DNA of 64,000 nt from Streptomyces sp. ICBB 8177 (GTDB lineage Bacteria > Actinomycetota > Actinomycetes > Streptomycetales > Streptomycetaceae), in NCBI RefSeq assembly GCF_003144095.1, contig NZ_NSKH01000003.1, positions 1 to 64,000 of the forward strand. The letters run 5' to 3'. The notes beneath the pieces were generated by a model, which saw nothing but the letters and a program-made list of their open reading frames with translations, did not search any database and had not been told where the DNA came from. Shown here piece after piece: positions 15,392 through 24,100 of this stretch; the stretch's first letter is position 1; every line of letters starts with the position of its first letter. A program made the position numbers and the translations under genes.

Positions 15392-16912
15392 ATGCCCGAA
15401 CCCCGTACCGTCGCTCTGGTCACACTCGGCTGCGCGCGCAATGAGGTGGACTCGGAGGAGCTTGCCGGTCGTCTGGCGGCGGACGGCTGGCAGCTCGTCG
15501 AGGACGCCGCGGACGCCGATGTCGCCGTCGTCAACACCTGCGGCTTCGTGGACGCCGCCAAGAAGGACTCCGTCGACGCCCTGCTGGAGGCGAACGACCT
15601 CAAGGGCCAGGCCCGCACCCAGGCGGTCGTCGCCGTCGGCTGCATGGCCGAGCGGTACGGCAAGGAACTGGCCCAGGAGCTGCCCGAGGCGGACGGCGTG
15701 CTGGGCTTCGACGACTACGCGGACATCTCCGACCGGCTGCGCACCATCCTGTCCGGCGGCATCCACGCCTCCCACACCCCGCGCGACCGCCGCAAGCTGC
15801 TGCCGATCAGCCCGGCGGAGCGGCAGGGCCGGGGTGGCGCGGTGGCGCTCCCGGGACACGCGCAGGACGGCGAGGCCGCCGCCGTGACCGGGGCCGAGGC
15901 CGCGGCGCCGGTGGAGGTGCCCGACCTGCCCGAGGGCGTCGCGCCCGCGTCGGGCCCGCGCGCCCCGCTGCGGCGCAGGCTCGGGGGCGGCCCGGTCGCC
16001 TCGGTGAAGCTCGCCTCCGGCTGCGACCGGCGGTGCGCCTTCTGCGCGATCCCGTCGTTCCGCGGCTCGTTCATCTCCCGGCGGCCGTCCGACGTGCTGG
16101 GCGAGACCCGCTGGCTGGCCGAGCAGGGCGTCACCGAGGTCATGCTCGTCAGCGAGAACAACACCTCGTACGGCAAGGACCTGGGCGACATCCGCCTGCT
16201 GGAGACGCTGCTGCCGGAGCTGGCCGCGGTCGACGGCATCGAGCGCATCCGGGTCAGCTACCTCCAGCCCGCCGAGATGCGCCCCGGGCTGATCGACGTG
16301 CTGACCTCGACGCCGAAGGTCGCCCCCTACTTCGACCTGTCCTTCCAGCACTCCGCGCCCGGGCTGCTGCGGGCGATGCGCCGCTTCGGCGACACCGAGC
16401 GCTTCCTGGAACTGCTGGAGACGATCCGCGGCAAGGCGCCGCAGGCGGGCGTGCGGTCCAACTTCATCGTCGGCTTCCCCGGCGAGACCGAGGACGACGT
16501 GGCCGAGCTGGAACGCTTCCTCGGCGCCGCCCGCCTCGACGCCATCGGCGTCTTCGGCTACTCCGACGAGGAGGGCACCGAGGCCGCCGGCTACGACGGC
16601 AAGCTGGACGAGGACGAGGTGGCCGCCCGGCTCGCGCGGGTCTCCCGGCTGGCCGAGGAGCTGACCGCGCAGCGCGCCGAGGAACGCCTCGGGGAGACCG
16701 TGGACGTCCTGGTCGAGACGGTCGGCGGGGAGGACGGCGAGACCGTGGGCCGGGCCGCCCACCAGGCCCCGGAGACCGACGGCCAGACCCTGCTGACCTC
16801 GGGCGAAGGGCTGCGACCCGGCATGGTGGTGGCCGCCAAGGTGGTGGACACCGACGGCGTCGACCTCGTCGCCGAACCGCTGGGCGGCTGTACGGAGGCG
16901 GTGCGCGGATGA
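15392..16912 (+). CDS. rimO: ribosomal protein S12 methylthiotransferase RimO
   Basis: RimO is a radical-SAM enzyme that adds a methylthio group to an aspartate of ribosomal protein S12. The 506-residue protein has an N-terminal UPF0004 domain with the auxiliary cluster cysteines C14, C50 and C84. The radical-SAM motif C211-x3-C215-x2-C218 sits in [17 protein letters not shown], the RimO rather than MiaB form, and a C-terminal TRAM domain starts near 435. It carries about 50 extra Ala/Gly/Pro-rich residues (about 145-200) between the first domain and the radical-SAM core. The stop overlaps the pgsA start (ATGA). Confidence 0.95.
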   Translation: MPEPRTVALVTLGCARNEVDSEELAGRLAADGWQLVEDAADADVAVVNTCGFVDAAKKDSVDALLEANDLKGQARTQAVVAVGCMAERYGKELAQELPEADGVLGFDDYADISDRLRTILSGGIHASHTPRDRRKLLPISPAERQGRGGAVALPGHAQDGEAAAVTGAEAAAPVEVPDLPEGVAPASGPRAPLRRRLGGGPVASVKLASGCDRRCAFCAIPSFRGSFISRRPSDVLGETRWLAEQGVTEVMLVSENNTSYGKDLGDIRLLETLLPELAAVDGIERIRVSYLQPAEMRPGLIDVLTSTPKVAPYFDLSFQHSAPGLLRAMRRFGDTERFLELLETIRGKAPQAGVRSNFIVGFPGETEDDVAELERFLGAARLDAIGVFGYSDEEGTEAAGYDGKLDEDEVAARLARVSRLAEELTAQRAEERLGETVDVLVETVGGEDGETVGRAAHQAPETDGQTLLTSGEGLRPGMVVAAKVVDTDGVDLVAEPLGGCTEAVRG

Positions 16913-17613
16913 CCGGAGTCCCCGCCTCGGCGGCGGGTGGCCACCGGCCGTCCGCCTCCACCCCCGCGCCGGCCCCCGACCACCTGGGCGACCGGGTGCC
17001 CCGGCCGGTGCGGCTGTGGAACGTGGCGAACGTCCTGACCATGGTCCGGCTGCTGCTCGTTCCCGGCTTCGTGCTGCTGCTGGTCCACGACGACGGACGC
17101 GACCCGGCCTGGCGCTCCTTCGCCTGGGCGGCCTTCGCCGTCGCGATGATCACCGACCTGTTCGACGGCGAACTCGCCCGGCGCTACGACCTGGTCACCG
17201 ACTTCGGCAAGATCGCCGACCCGATCGCCGACAAGGCCATCATGGGCGCCGCGCTCATCGGCCTGTCCGCGCTGGGCGACCTGCCCTGGGCGGTCACCGC
17301 GGTCATCCTCTTCCGCGAGGTCGGCATCACCCTGATGCGCTTCTGGGTGATCCGCCACGGAGTGATTCCGGCCAGCCGGGGCGGCAAGCTCAAGACCCTG
17401 ACCCAGGGCGTCGCGGTGGGGATGTACGTCCTCGTGCTCACCGGACCGCTGGCCTCGCTGCGCGCCTGGCTGATGGCGGCCGCGGTGGCGCTCACCGTGC
17501 TGACCGGGCTTGACTACGTACGGCAGGCGATCGTCCTGCGCCGCGCGGGTCTGGCCCGTCGGGCGGCGAGCCGCGCGGCCGAGGAGGCGGAGGAAGAGGG
17601 CGACGGGTCGTGA
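16909..17613 (+). CDS. pgsA: CDP-diacylglycerol-glycerol-3-phosphate 3-phosphatidyltransferase
   Basis: This integral membrane enzyme makes phosphatidylglycerol phosphate from CDP-diacylglycerol. The 234-residue protein contains the full CDP-alcohol phosphatidyltransferase signature: D83, D86-G87, A90-R91, G100, D104 and D108 with canonical spacing. Several hydrophobic helices surround it and the C terminus is Arg/Glu-rich. ATG 16909 overlaps the rimO stop by 4 bp and the gene's own stop overlaps cinA in GTGA, so the three genes are translationally coupled. The actinobacterial pgsA-cinA-clgR order supports the assignment; a related phosphatidyltransferase specificity cannot be excluded. Confidence 0.92.
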   Translation: MTGVPASAAGGHRPSASTPAPAPDHLGDRVPRPVRLWNVANVLTMVRLLLVPGFVLLLVHDDGRDPAWRSFAWAAFAVAMITDLFDGELARRYDLVTDFGKIADPIADKAIMGAALIGLSALGDLPWAVTAVILFREVGITLMRFWVIRHGVIPASRGGKLKTLTQGVAVGMYVLVLTGPLASLRAWLMAAAVALTVLTGLDYVRQAIVLRRAGLARRAASRAAEEAEEEGDGS

Positions 17614-18290
17614 ACGAGGAACGCGGGGGTCGCGCGCAGCGGGACACGGCACCGGACGACGCGGACCCGGCCGGCGCGCGCGGCGCGGGCCCGACGGCCG
17701 CCGCGGCGGACGCCGTGGAGGGCGGCGCGGGCCTGGCCGCCGTCGCGCCGCCGTCCGTCGCGGCGGAGGCGCTCGCGCTGCTGGAGCGGCAGGGCGCGAC
17801 CCTGGCCGTGGCCGAGTCGCTCACCGGTGGCCTGGTCGCCGCCGTGCTCACCTCGGTCCCCGGAGCGTCCCGCAGCTTCCTCGGCTCGGTGACGGCGTAC
17901 GCGACCGACGTCAAGCGTGACGTGCTCGGTGTCGGCGGCGGACTGCTGGCGGCGCGCGGCGCGGTCGACCCGGTGGTGGCCCGCGAGATGGCGCAGGGCG
18001 TACGGGACCTGCTGGGCGCCCGCTGGGGCCTGGCCACGACGGGGGTCGCGGGACCCGATCCGCAGGACGGCAGGCCGGTCGGCACGGTCTACGTGGCCGT
18101 CGCCGGGCCGCACGGCGCGTCGGCCGCCGCGCTGAACCTGGAGGGCGACCGCGCCGCCATCCGCGCGGAGACCGTCTCGGCGGTGCTGGAGATGCTGGTC
18201 GTCGCGCTGACGGAGGCCGGGGAAGCACCGCCGGGCGACATCACGGCGAACGTCGCGGGGCAGGATACGGAACAGCACGGGCGGTTGTGA
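17610..18290 (+). CDS. cinA: CinA-family nicotinamide-nucleotide amidohydrolase (PncC)
   Basis: The 226-residue protein is the single CinA C-terminal domain, which deamidates nicotinamide mononucleotide to nicotinate mononucleotide in pyridine-nucleotide salvage. The family motifs are AESLTGGLVAA, PGASRSFLGSVTAYA, TGVAGPDPQDGRPVGTVY and a late RAAIRAETV helix. About 50 low-complexity residues precede the domain. The N-terminal molybdopterin-binding-like domain of longer CinA proteins is absent, as is common in actinobacteria. GTG 17610 overlaps the pgsA stop. Confidence 0.92.
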   Translation: MNEERGGRAQRDTAPDDADPAGARGAGPTAAAADAVEGGAGLAAVAPPSVAAEALALLERQGATLAVAESLTGGLVAAVLTSVPGASRSFLGSVTAYATDVKRDVLGVGGGLLAARGAVDPVVAREMAQGVRDLLGARWGLATTGVAGPDPQDGRPVGTVYVAVAGPHGASAAALNLEGDRAAIRAETVSAVLEMLVVALTEAGEAPPGDITANVAGQDTEQHGRL

Positions 18291-18399
18291 TGTTTGCAGC
18301 CCTTAGTGAACACGTCATCGCTCCCCGCACGGCCGATGCCCGAGGCGGTACGGTGGGGCGAGAAGCTCTTGGTTCCGCGGTCCGAGGAGGGAGGCACCG

Positions 18400-18768
18400 A
18401 TGATTCTGCTCCGTCGCCTGCTGGGTGACGTACTACGTCGGCAGCGCCAACGTCAGGGCCGCACTCTGCGCGAGGTCTCGGCATCCGCCCGGGTCTCGCT
18501 CGGCTACCTCTCAGAGGTGGAGCGCGGCCAGAAGGAAGCCTCCTCCGAACTGCTCTCCGCGATCTGCGACGCCCTGGACGTGCGGATGTCCGAGGTCATG
18601 CGCGAGGTCAGCGACGAACTGTCGCTCGCCGAGCTGGCGCAGTCGGCGGCCTCGGAGTCGGTTCCCGCGCCAGTGCGGCTGGAAACGATCACGCACGTGC
18701 CGGTGCCCGGCAAGCGTGTGACGATCAAGGCGCCACAGGCGAAGGCCGTGGACGTGGTCGCGGCCTGA
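18400..18768 (+). CDS. clgR: XRE-family transcriptional regulator ClgR
   Basis: ClgR activates clp protease and other proteostasis genes in actinobacteria. The 122-residue protein has one HTH_3 domain (about 14-70, TLREVSASARVSLGYLSEVERGQKE) and a C-terminal tail that ends in Val-Val-Ala-Ala. In Streptomyces the two C-terminal alanines mark ClgR and PopR for ClpP degradation. Its place directly after pgsA-cinA is the conserved position of clgR in Corynebacterium and Mycobacterium. ATG 18400 follows a GGAGGGAGG stretch. The 109-bp gap after cinA leaves room for its own promoter. Confidence 0.93.
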   Translation: MILLRRLLGDVLRRQRQRQGRTLREVSASARVSLGYLSEVERGQKEASSELLSAICDALDVRMSEVMREVSDELSLAELAQSAASESVPAPVRLETITHVPVPGKRVTIKAPQAKAVDVVAA

Positions 18769-18820
18769 TCGCCGCCTCCGCCGTTCTCGGCGCGTACGCT
18801 CCAGCGACTCGAAACGCTTC

Positions 18821-18870
18821 GGAAGCCGGGGCGTGGCAGGACGAACCCGTCCTGCCACGCCCCGGCTTCC
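18821..18870 (+). terminator. strong terminator after clgR
   Basis: A perfect 23-bp inverted repeat (18821-18843 with 18848-18870) has a 4-nt loop, AACC. It is the longest simple hairpin in the window and closes the rimO-pgsA-cinA-clgR stretch. Confidence 0.9.
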
Positions 18871-19022
18871 GTGTCTGCCGATCCGTCGTGTCCTGCCGCG
18901 TCCCCGGCATCCCTGTCTTGCGTCCGCACGCGTCACGAGGGGCCGCGGGTGATGTTTCAACGGCCGTGAGCGGGAAGACGTACCGTGGACAAATGGGGAC
19001 TTGACGCTCAGGAGGTTGGGGT

Positions 19023-19499
19023 ATGACTGTCGTGACGAGCACGCTCTCCGACGAGGCCCGGAAGATCACGGGGGACGCACTGCAGGGCGCGCTGGTCGAT
19101 CTGGTGGACCTGTCCCTCATCGCCAAGCAGGTGCACTGGAACATCGTCGGTCCGCGCTTCCGCTCGGTGCACCTGCAGCTCGACGAGGTCGTCACCACGG
19201 CCAGGACCTACGCCGACACCGTGGCCGAGCGCGCTTCCGCGATCGGCGTCTCGCCTGACGGCCGGGCGGAGACGGTGGCGAAGTCCAGCGCACTGCAGAC
19301 CGTGCGGGACGGCTGGATCAACGACAAGGACGTCGTCGACATCATGATCAAGGCCCTGTCGGCCGTGATCGCCAAGATGCGCGAGCGCATCCAGGCCACC
19401 GACGGCCCCGACCTGGTCTCCCAGGACATCCTCATCGGCCTCACCGCCGACCTGGAGAAGCACCACTGGATGTTCCAGGCGGAGAACACGACGGTCTGA
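19023..19499 (+). CDS. Dps-family ferritin-like protein
   Basis: The 158-residue protein is a DNA-binding ferritin-like protein that stores iron and protects DNA from oxidants. The ferroxidase signature is present as HWNIVGPRFRSVHLQLDEV, with a second acidic segment near KMRERIQATDGPDLVSQD and the terminal EKHHWMFQAEN helix. The N-terminal tail is short and only mildly basic. ATG 19023 follows AGGAGG at good spacing. It matches the position of dpsC in S. coelicolor, but which of the several Streptomyces dps genes it represents is inferred from context. Confidence 0.9.
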   Translation: MTVVTSTLSDEARKITGDALQGALVDLVDLSLIAKQVHWNIVGPRFRSVHLQLDEVVTTARTYADTVAERASAIGVSPDGRAETVAKSSALQTVRDGWINDKDVVDIMIKALSAVIAKMRERIQATDGPDLVSQDILIGLTADLEKHHWMFQAENTTV

Positions 19500-19827
19500 G
19501 GCCTGTTCGAGAGCCGGAGCCCGGAGCCTGAGAGGTTCGAGGCGCGCGGTCCGAGGTCTGAGCGAGGCGGGTTCGGACCTCGGCCCGGCGTCTGAGCGAC
19601 GCACGCCCGGGCCGGGGCTCGGGGCCGGGGCGGCCCGGCCGGGAGGCCTGACGGACGACATTCTGCGACCCACCGGCGCCACGTGCGCCGGTGGGTTGCT
19701 CCTATCGGGTGAAACCCTTGATGGGCGCGGGCCAAAGGGAGTGTCGATCACTCGTACGGGGAATCCATCCTCCTACGGAAGCCCTCCACGGGTTTCCACC
19801 ACACCCTCGGGGATGTGGGAGGCGGTC
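19500..19827. other. dps to small-protein intergenic region
   Basis: Apart from the terminator, this 328-bp gap has GAGG/GCCGG-rich low-complexity sequence (about 19505-19620) and a less GC-rich stretch (19697-19800) that may hold a promoter for the next gene. No gene was recognised. Confidence 0.5.
19668..19696 (+). terminator. terminator after the dps-like gene
   Basis: A 12-bp perfect inverted repeat (19668-19679 with 19685-19696, 5-nt loop) is followed by TTGCTCC. It lies 168 bp downstream of the Dps-like stop. Confidence 0.7.
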
Positions 19828-20157
19828 ATGAATGCCCGTCGTTCGATCCGTCTTACGTTCGCGGCTCTGCTGGGGCTGGCCTGGGTCTGCTCCGTGCTGA
19901 AGGTAGCCGCTCAGCCCTCGCACGCCGGCCCCGTCGAGCAGGGCCTCGCCGTCGGCGGCTGGACCCTCAGCGTCCTGCCGGTGCACGCGGCACCCCGCCC
20001 GCGCCGCTCCGCCGGCCCCCGCGCTCAAGCCGCCCGCGTACGGCGCCTGCCCACGCCGCGCGGCCCGCTGGCCCCGGTGGCACGGCCACGACCCCGTCCG
20101 GCCATCAACTGCCCGGCGGTGGCGGCCCGTTCTGGCAGGAGGGACACCAGTAGGTGA
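19828..20157 (+). CDS. small putative exported or membrane-anchored protein
   Basis: This 109-residue ORF starts with a signal-like segment: Arg-rich MNARRSIRLTF, a hydrophobic core AALLGLAWVCSVLKVA, then AQPSHA. The rest is Pro/Arg/Ala-rich and resembles no known domain. ATG 19828 has GGGAGG a few bases upstream. The last 53 bp overlap the 3' end of the opposing nei gene, so the true C terminus is in doubt. It may be a short species-variable secreted protein; function unknown. Confidence 0.45.
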   Translation: MNARRSIRLTFAALLGLAWVCSVLKVAAQPSHAGPVEQGLAVGGWTLSVLPVHAAPRPRRSAGPRAQAARVRRLPTPRGPLAPVARPRPRPAINCPAVAARSGRRDTSR

Positions 20158-20908
20158 CCCGCCGCTCGCCCACCGGCCCCTGCTGCGCGGTGCGCACCAG
20201 CGCACCACACCGCAGGCAGGGCCGGTGGGCGCGGTTGTAGACCCAGTGGGTGCGGCCGCGCCTGAGATCACCGGTGGTGATGTGGCCGTGCCGGGCCTTG
20301 TTGGCCTCCAGCAACTCCTGCGCCAGCACCACCATGCGGCCGGGGTCCCGCACCTCGCCCATCGGCGTCCATGGCGTCACGCCGCGCAGGAAGCACAGCT
20401 CCGACTTGTACACGTTGCCGATCCCGGCGAGGTTGCGCTGGTCGAGCAAGGCCTCGCCCACGGCCCGGTCCGGCTTCTCCAGCAGGCGGCGCACGGCTTC
20501 CGCCGGGTCCCAGTCCGGCCCGAGCAGGTCGGGTCCGAGGTGCCCGACCGCCGTGTCCTCCTGCGCGGTCTTCACCAGCTCCAGCACCGGCAACCGGTAT
20601 CCCACCGCGACCGAGTCGGCGTTGGCCAGGATCGCCCGGATCTGGTGCTGGGGGCTGCCGTGCCAGCGCTCACCGGTCGGGTAGACCCGCCACTGGCCGT
20701 CCATGCGCAGGTGGGAGTGGAGCGACCAGCCGCCCTCGACCCGTATCAGCAGGTGCTTGCCGCGCGGCACGACGTCATCGACCCGGCGGCCGGTCAGATC
20801 GGTCGTGGCCAGCCGCGGCACCCGCAGGTCGGTTCGCGTCAGCTCCCGCCCGGCGAGCGCCTGCCGCAACCGGCGGGCGGTCAGCCATACGGTGTCGCCT
20901 TCGGGCAT
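20105..20908 (-). CDS. nei: endonuclease VIII-type DNA glycosylase (Fpg/Nei family)
   Basis: The enzyme excises oxidised bases and nicks abasic sites. The 267-residue protein begins M-P-E-G-D-T-V-W; Pro2 (the nucleophile after Met removal) and Glu3 are catalytic. It has the helix-two-turn-helix (GIGNVYKSELCFL) and a C-terminal zinc finger with cysteines in CLRCG and CPSC. MPEGDTVW and the SHLRMDGQW motif resemble the mycobacterial Nei that also neighbours lhr. It lies on the same strand as lhr, 255 bp downstream, so the two are likely a DNA repair pair. Confidence 0.93.
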   Translation of the reverse strand: MPEGDTVWLTARRLRQALAGRELTRTDLRVPRLATTDLTGRRVDDVVPRGKHLLIRVEGGWSLHSHLRMDGQWRVYPTGERWHGSPQHQIRAILANADSVAVGYRLPVLELVKTAQEDTAVGHLGPDLLGPDWDPAEAVRRLLEKPDRAVGEALLDQRNLAGIGNVYKSELCFLRGVTPWTPMGEVRDPGRMVVLAQELLEANKARHGHITTGDLRRGRTHWVYNRAHRPCLRCGALVRTAQQGPVGERRVTYWCPSCQNGPPPPGS

Positions 20909-21163
20909 ACCTCCATTCTCTCGCGGTGTTTGCGCTCTGCAAAAGGCGGGCGGGCGCCCCTGCGCCCCTGTGCGCCAAGCCGGCCGTGGCCGGCTGCTTG
21001 GTGCACAGGGCGGCGCGGGGGCGGCGCGGTGGTCGCGCGGGTCGGGTCCGCGGGCGGGGGCCGTCGCTTCGGGGGTCGTCGCCCGGCTCCGGGGGCACAG
21101 CGCGCCGGCTGCCGTAGCGGCGGGGGCGTTGTCAGGTGCGCGGCTGGCCCGTCGGTGCGTCGT

Positions 21164-24100
21164 TCACGCCCGCAGGCGCAGCCCCCTCGGGGTCGCGTGG
21201 AAGCCGGCCGCCTCCAGGGCGCGGCCCAGGGAGGACGACAGCGCGGGCTCGCCGTTGACGCGCTCGACCGTGAGCCTGCCCAGGGCGCCTTCGCGCACGG
21301 CCGCCGACAACGCCTCCACGGCGGTCACCAGCCGAGGTGAGTCCGGCTCGCCCCAGGCCAGCAAGGTCTTGCCGCCCCGCTCGACGTACAGCGTCAACTC
21401 CCCGTCCACCAGGACCACGACGGCCCCCGCCTTCCGGCCCGGCTTGTGTCCCGCGCCGGAGGGCGCCTCCGGCCAGGGCAGCGCCGAACCGTAGGCGTTC
21501 GCCGGATCGGCGGCGGCCAGCACCACCGCACGGGGCGCCGCGGGGTGCGCCTCGGCCCGCTCGCGCGCGGTGTTGACCGCCCGCAGCCGGTCCACCGCGC
21601 CCTCCATCGCGAACTGCGCCGCGCCCAACCCCTCGACCACGTAGCCACGGCGCGCCTGCCCGGTCTCCTCGAAGGCGGACAGCACCCGGTAGACGGCGGA
21701 GAAGCCGCCCGCGACGCCCTCGGCCGCCACCGCGCCCCGGGTCACGACCCCGTGCCGGTCCAGCAGCGTGTGGCCCAGGGCGTGCGCCCGCAAGGTCGCG
21801 TCCGGCTCCCGCCCGGGCACCAGCGACCAGCGCCCGGCCATGGTCGGTGGCCCGCTGCGGGAGGCGGTCGGCCGGGGTATGCGGGTGCCGTACCGGGCCC
21901 GGGGGACGGCTCTGGGCGCCCGGTGCGCGGTCGAGCCCGCCGTCCGGCCCGATCCCAGCAGCGCCCGCAGCGGCAGCAGGGTGTCGTTGGTCAGCCGCCC
22001 CGACCACGTCAAGTCCCATACGGTGTCGGCTAGTTCCGGATCGGTCGCATCAGGGAGGGAGGACCGGACAGCCTCCGCTATCTGCCGGAAGAGCAGCCCG
22101 TAGCCGCTCGCCAGCGCGTCGAGCACGGCCCGGTGCAGGGGCGACAGTTCCAGGGGCTGCGGCTCCGGCAGCAGCAGAGGCGCGGTGTCGGCCGGATAGA
22201 GCGCGATCCAGCCGTCCTTCCCGGGCAGCGCGCCCGCCCCGGCCCACACCAGCTCTCCGGAGGACGTCAACTCGTCGAGCAACGCGGGGCTGTAGTCGGC
22301 CAGGCGGGACGGCAGGACCAGCCGCTCCAGCGCGGAAGCCGGCACCGCGGCACCCTGCAACTGCTCGACGGCCCGCAGCAACCCGTCCACTCCGCGCAAT
22401 GCCCGCGTGCCGACGTGCTGCCACTGGGGCAGGAAGGCGCCGAGCGCGGGCGGCGGCACGGGTTCCAGCTCGTGCCGCAGCGCGGCCAGCGAACGCCGCC
22501 GCAACCGCCGCAGCACGCCCGCGTCGCACCACTCGTGGCCAGCGCCCTCCGGCCTGAACTCGCCCTGCACCACCCGCCCGTCGGCCGCCAGCCGGTGCAG
22601 CGCGCCGTCCACCACCGCCGTACCCAAGCCGAACCGGGCGGCGGCGTCGGCCGCGGTGAACGGGCCGTGTGTGCGGGCGAACCGGGACAGCAGATCGCCC
22701 AGCGGATCCTTCACCGGCTCCGTGAAGGCCTCGGGCACGCCGACCGGCAGCGCGGTGCCCAGCGCGTCCCGCAACCGCCCGGCATCTTCGACGGCCGCCC
22801 AGTGCTCCGCCCCGGCGATCCGCACCCGGATCGCGCGCCGCGCCGTCTCCAGCTCCCGCACCCACCCGGACTGCGCGCCCCGGGCGGCCAGTTCTGCGTC
22901 GGTCAGCGGACCGAGCACCCGCAGCACGTCTGCGACGCCCTCCGCGTCCTTGACCCGGCGGTCCTCGGTGAGCCATTGCAGCTCCGACTCCAGCTCGGCC
23001 ATCACGTCGGCGTCGAGCAGCTCGCGCAGCTCCGCCTGGCCGAGCAGTTCTGACAGCAGCCGGGAGTCCAGCGACAGCGCGGCGGCCCGCCGTTCGGCCA
23101 GCGGCGAGTCGCCCTCGTAGAGGAACTGCGCCACATAGCCGAACAGCAGTGAACGGGCGAACGGCGACGGCTCCGGCGTCGTCACCTCCACCAGTCGGAC
23201 CGCTCGGCTGTCGATGTCGCCCATCAACTCGACCAGCCCCGGCACGTCGAACACGTCCTGGAGGCACTCGCGGACCGCTTCGAGCACGATGGGGAAGGAC
23301 CCGAACTCCGAAGCCACCTGGAGGAGTTGGGCGGCGCGCTGCCGCTGCTGCCACAGCGGGGTGCGCTTGGCCGGATTGCGGCGCGGCAGCAGCAGCGCGC
23401 GGGCGGCGCACTCGCGGAACCGGGACGCGAACAGCGCGGAGCCGCCGACCTGGTCGGTAACCACCTGCTCGACCTCGCCGTGTTCGAAGACGACGTCCGC
23501 GGCGCCCACCGGGCTCTGCTGCGCGTCGTACTCCGTGCCCGCGCGGAACGGGTCGGCGTCCAGCAGGTCCAGGCCCAGCAGGTCGGCGTCGGGCAGGCGC
23601 AGCACGATCCCGTCGTCGGCGTGCATGACCTGGGCGTCGAAGCCGTACCGCTCGGACAACCGGGCGCCGAGCGCCAGCGCCCAGGGGGCGTGCACCTGCG
23701 CGCCGAAGGGGGAGTGGACCACGATCCGCCAGTCGCCCAGCTCGTCCCGGAAGCGCTCGACGACGATCGTGCGGTCGTCCGGCACGTGGCCGCAGGCGCG
23801 GCGCTGCTCGTCCAGGTAGGCCAGCACGTTGTCCGCGGCCCACTCGTCGAGCCCGGCCGCCGCCAGCCGCTCGCGGGCCGCCTCGGGTGACAGGCCGCCG
23901 ATCTCCCGCAGGAACGCGCCCAGCGCGCGGCCGAGTTCGAGGGGGCGGCCCAGCTGGTCGCCCTTCCAGAACGGCAGCCTGCCCGGTACGCCGGGAGCGG
24001 GCGAGACCAGCACCCGGTCGCGAGTGATGTCCTCGATGCGCCAGGACGTGGTGCCCAGGGTGAACACGTCCCCCACCCTGGACTCGTACACCATCTCCTC

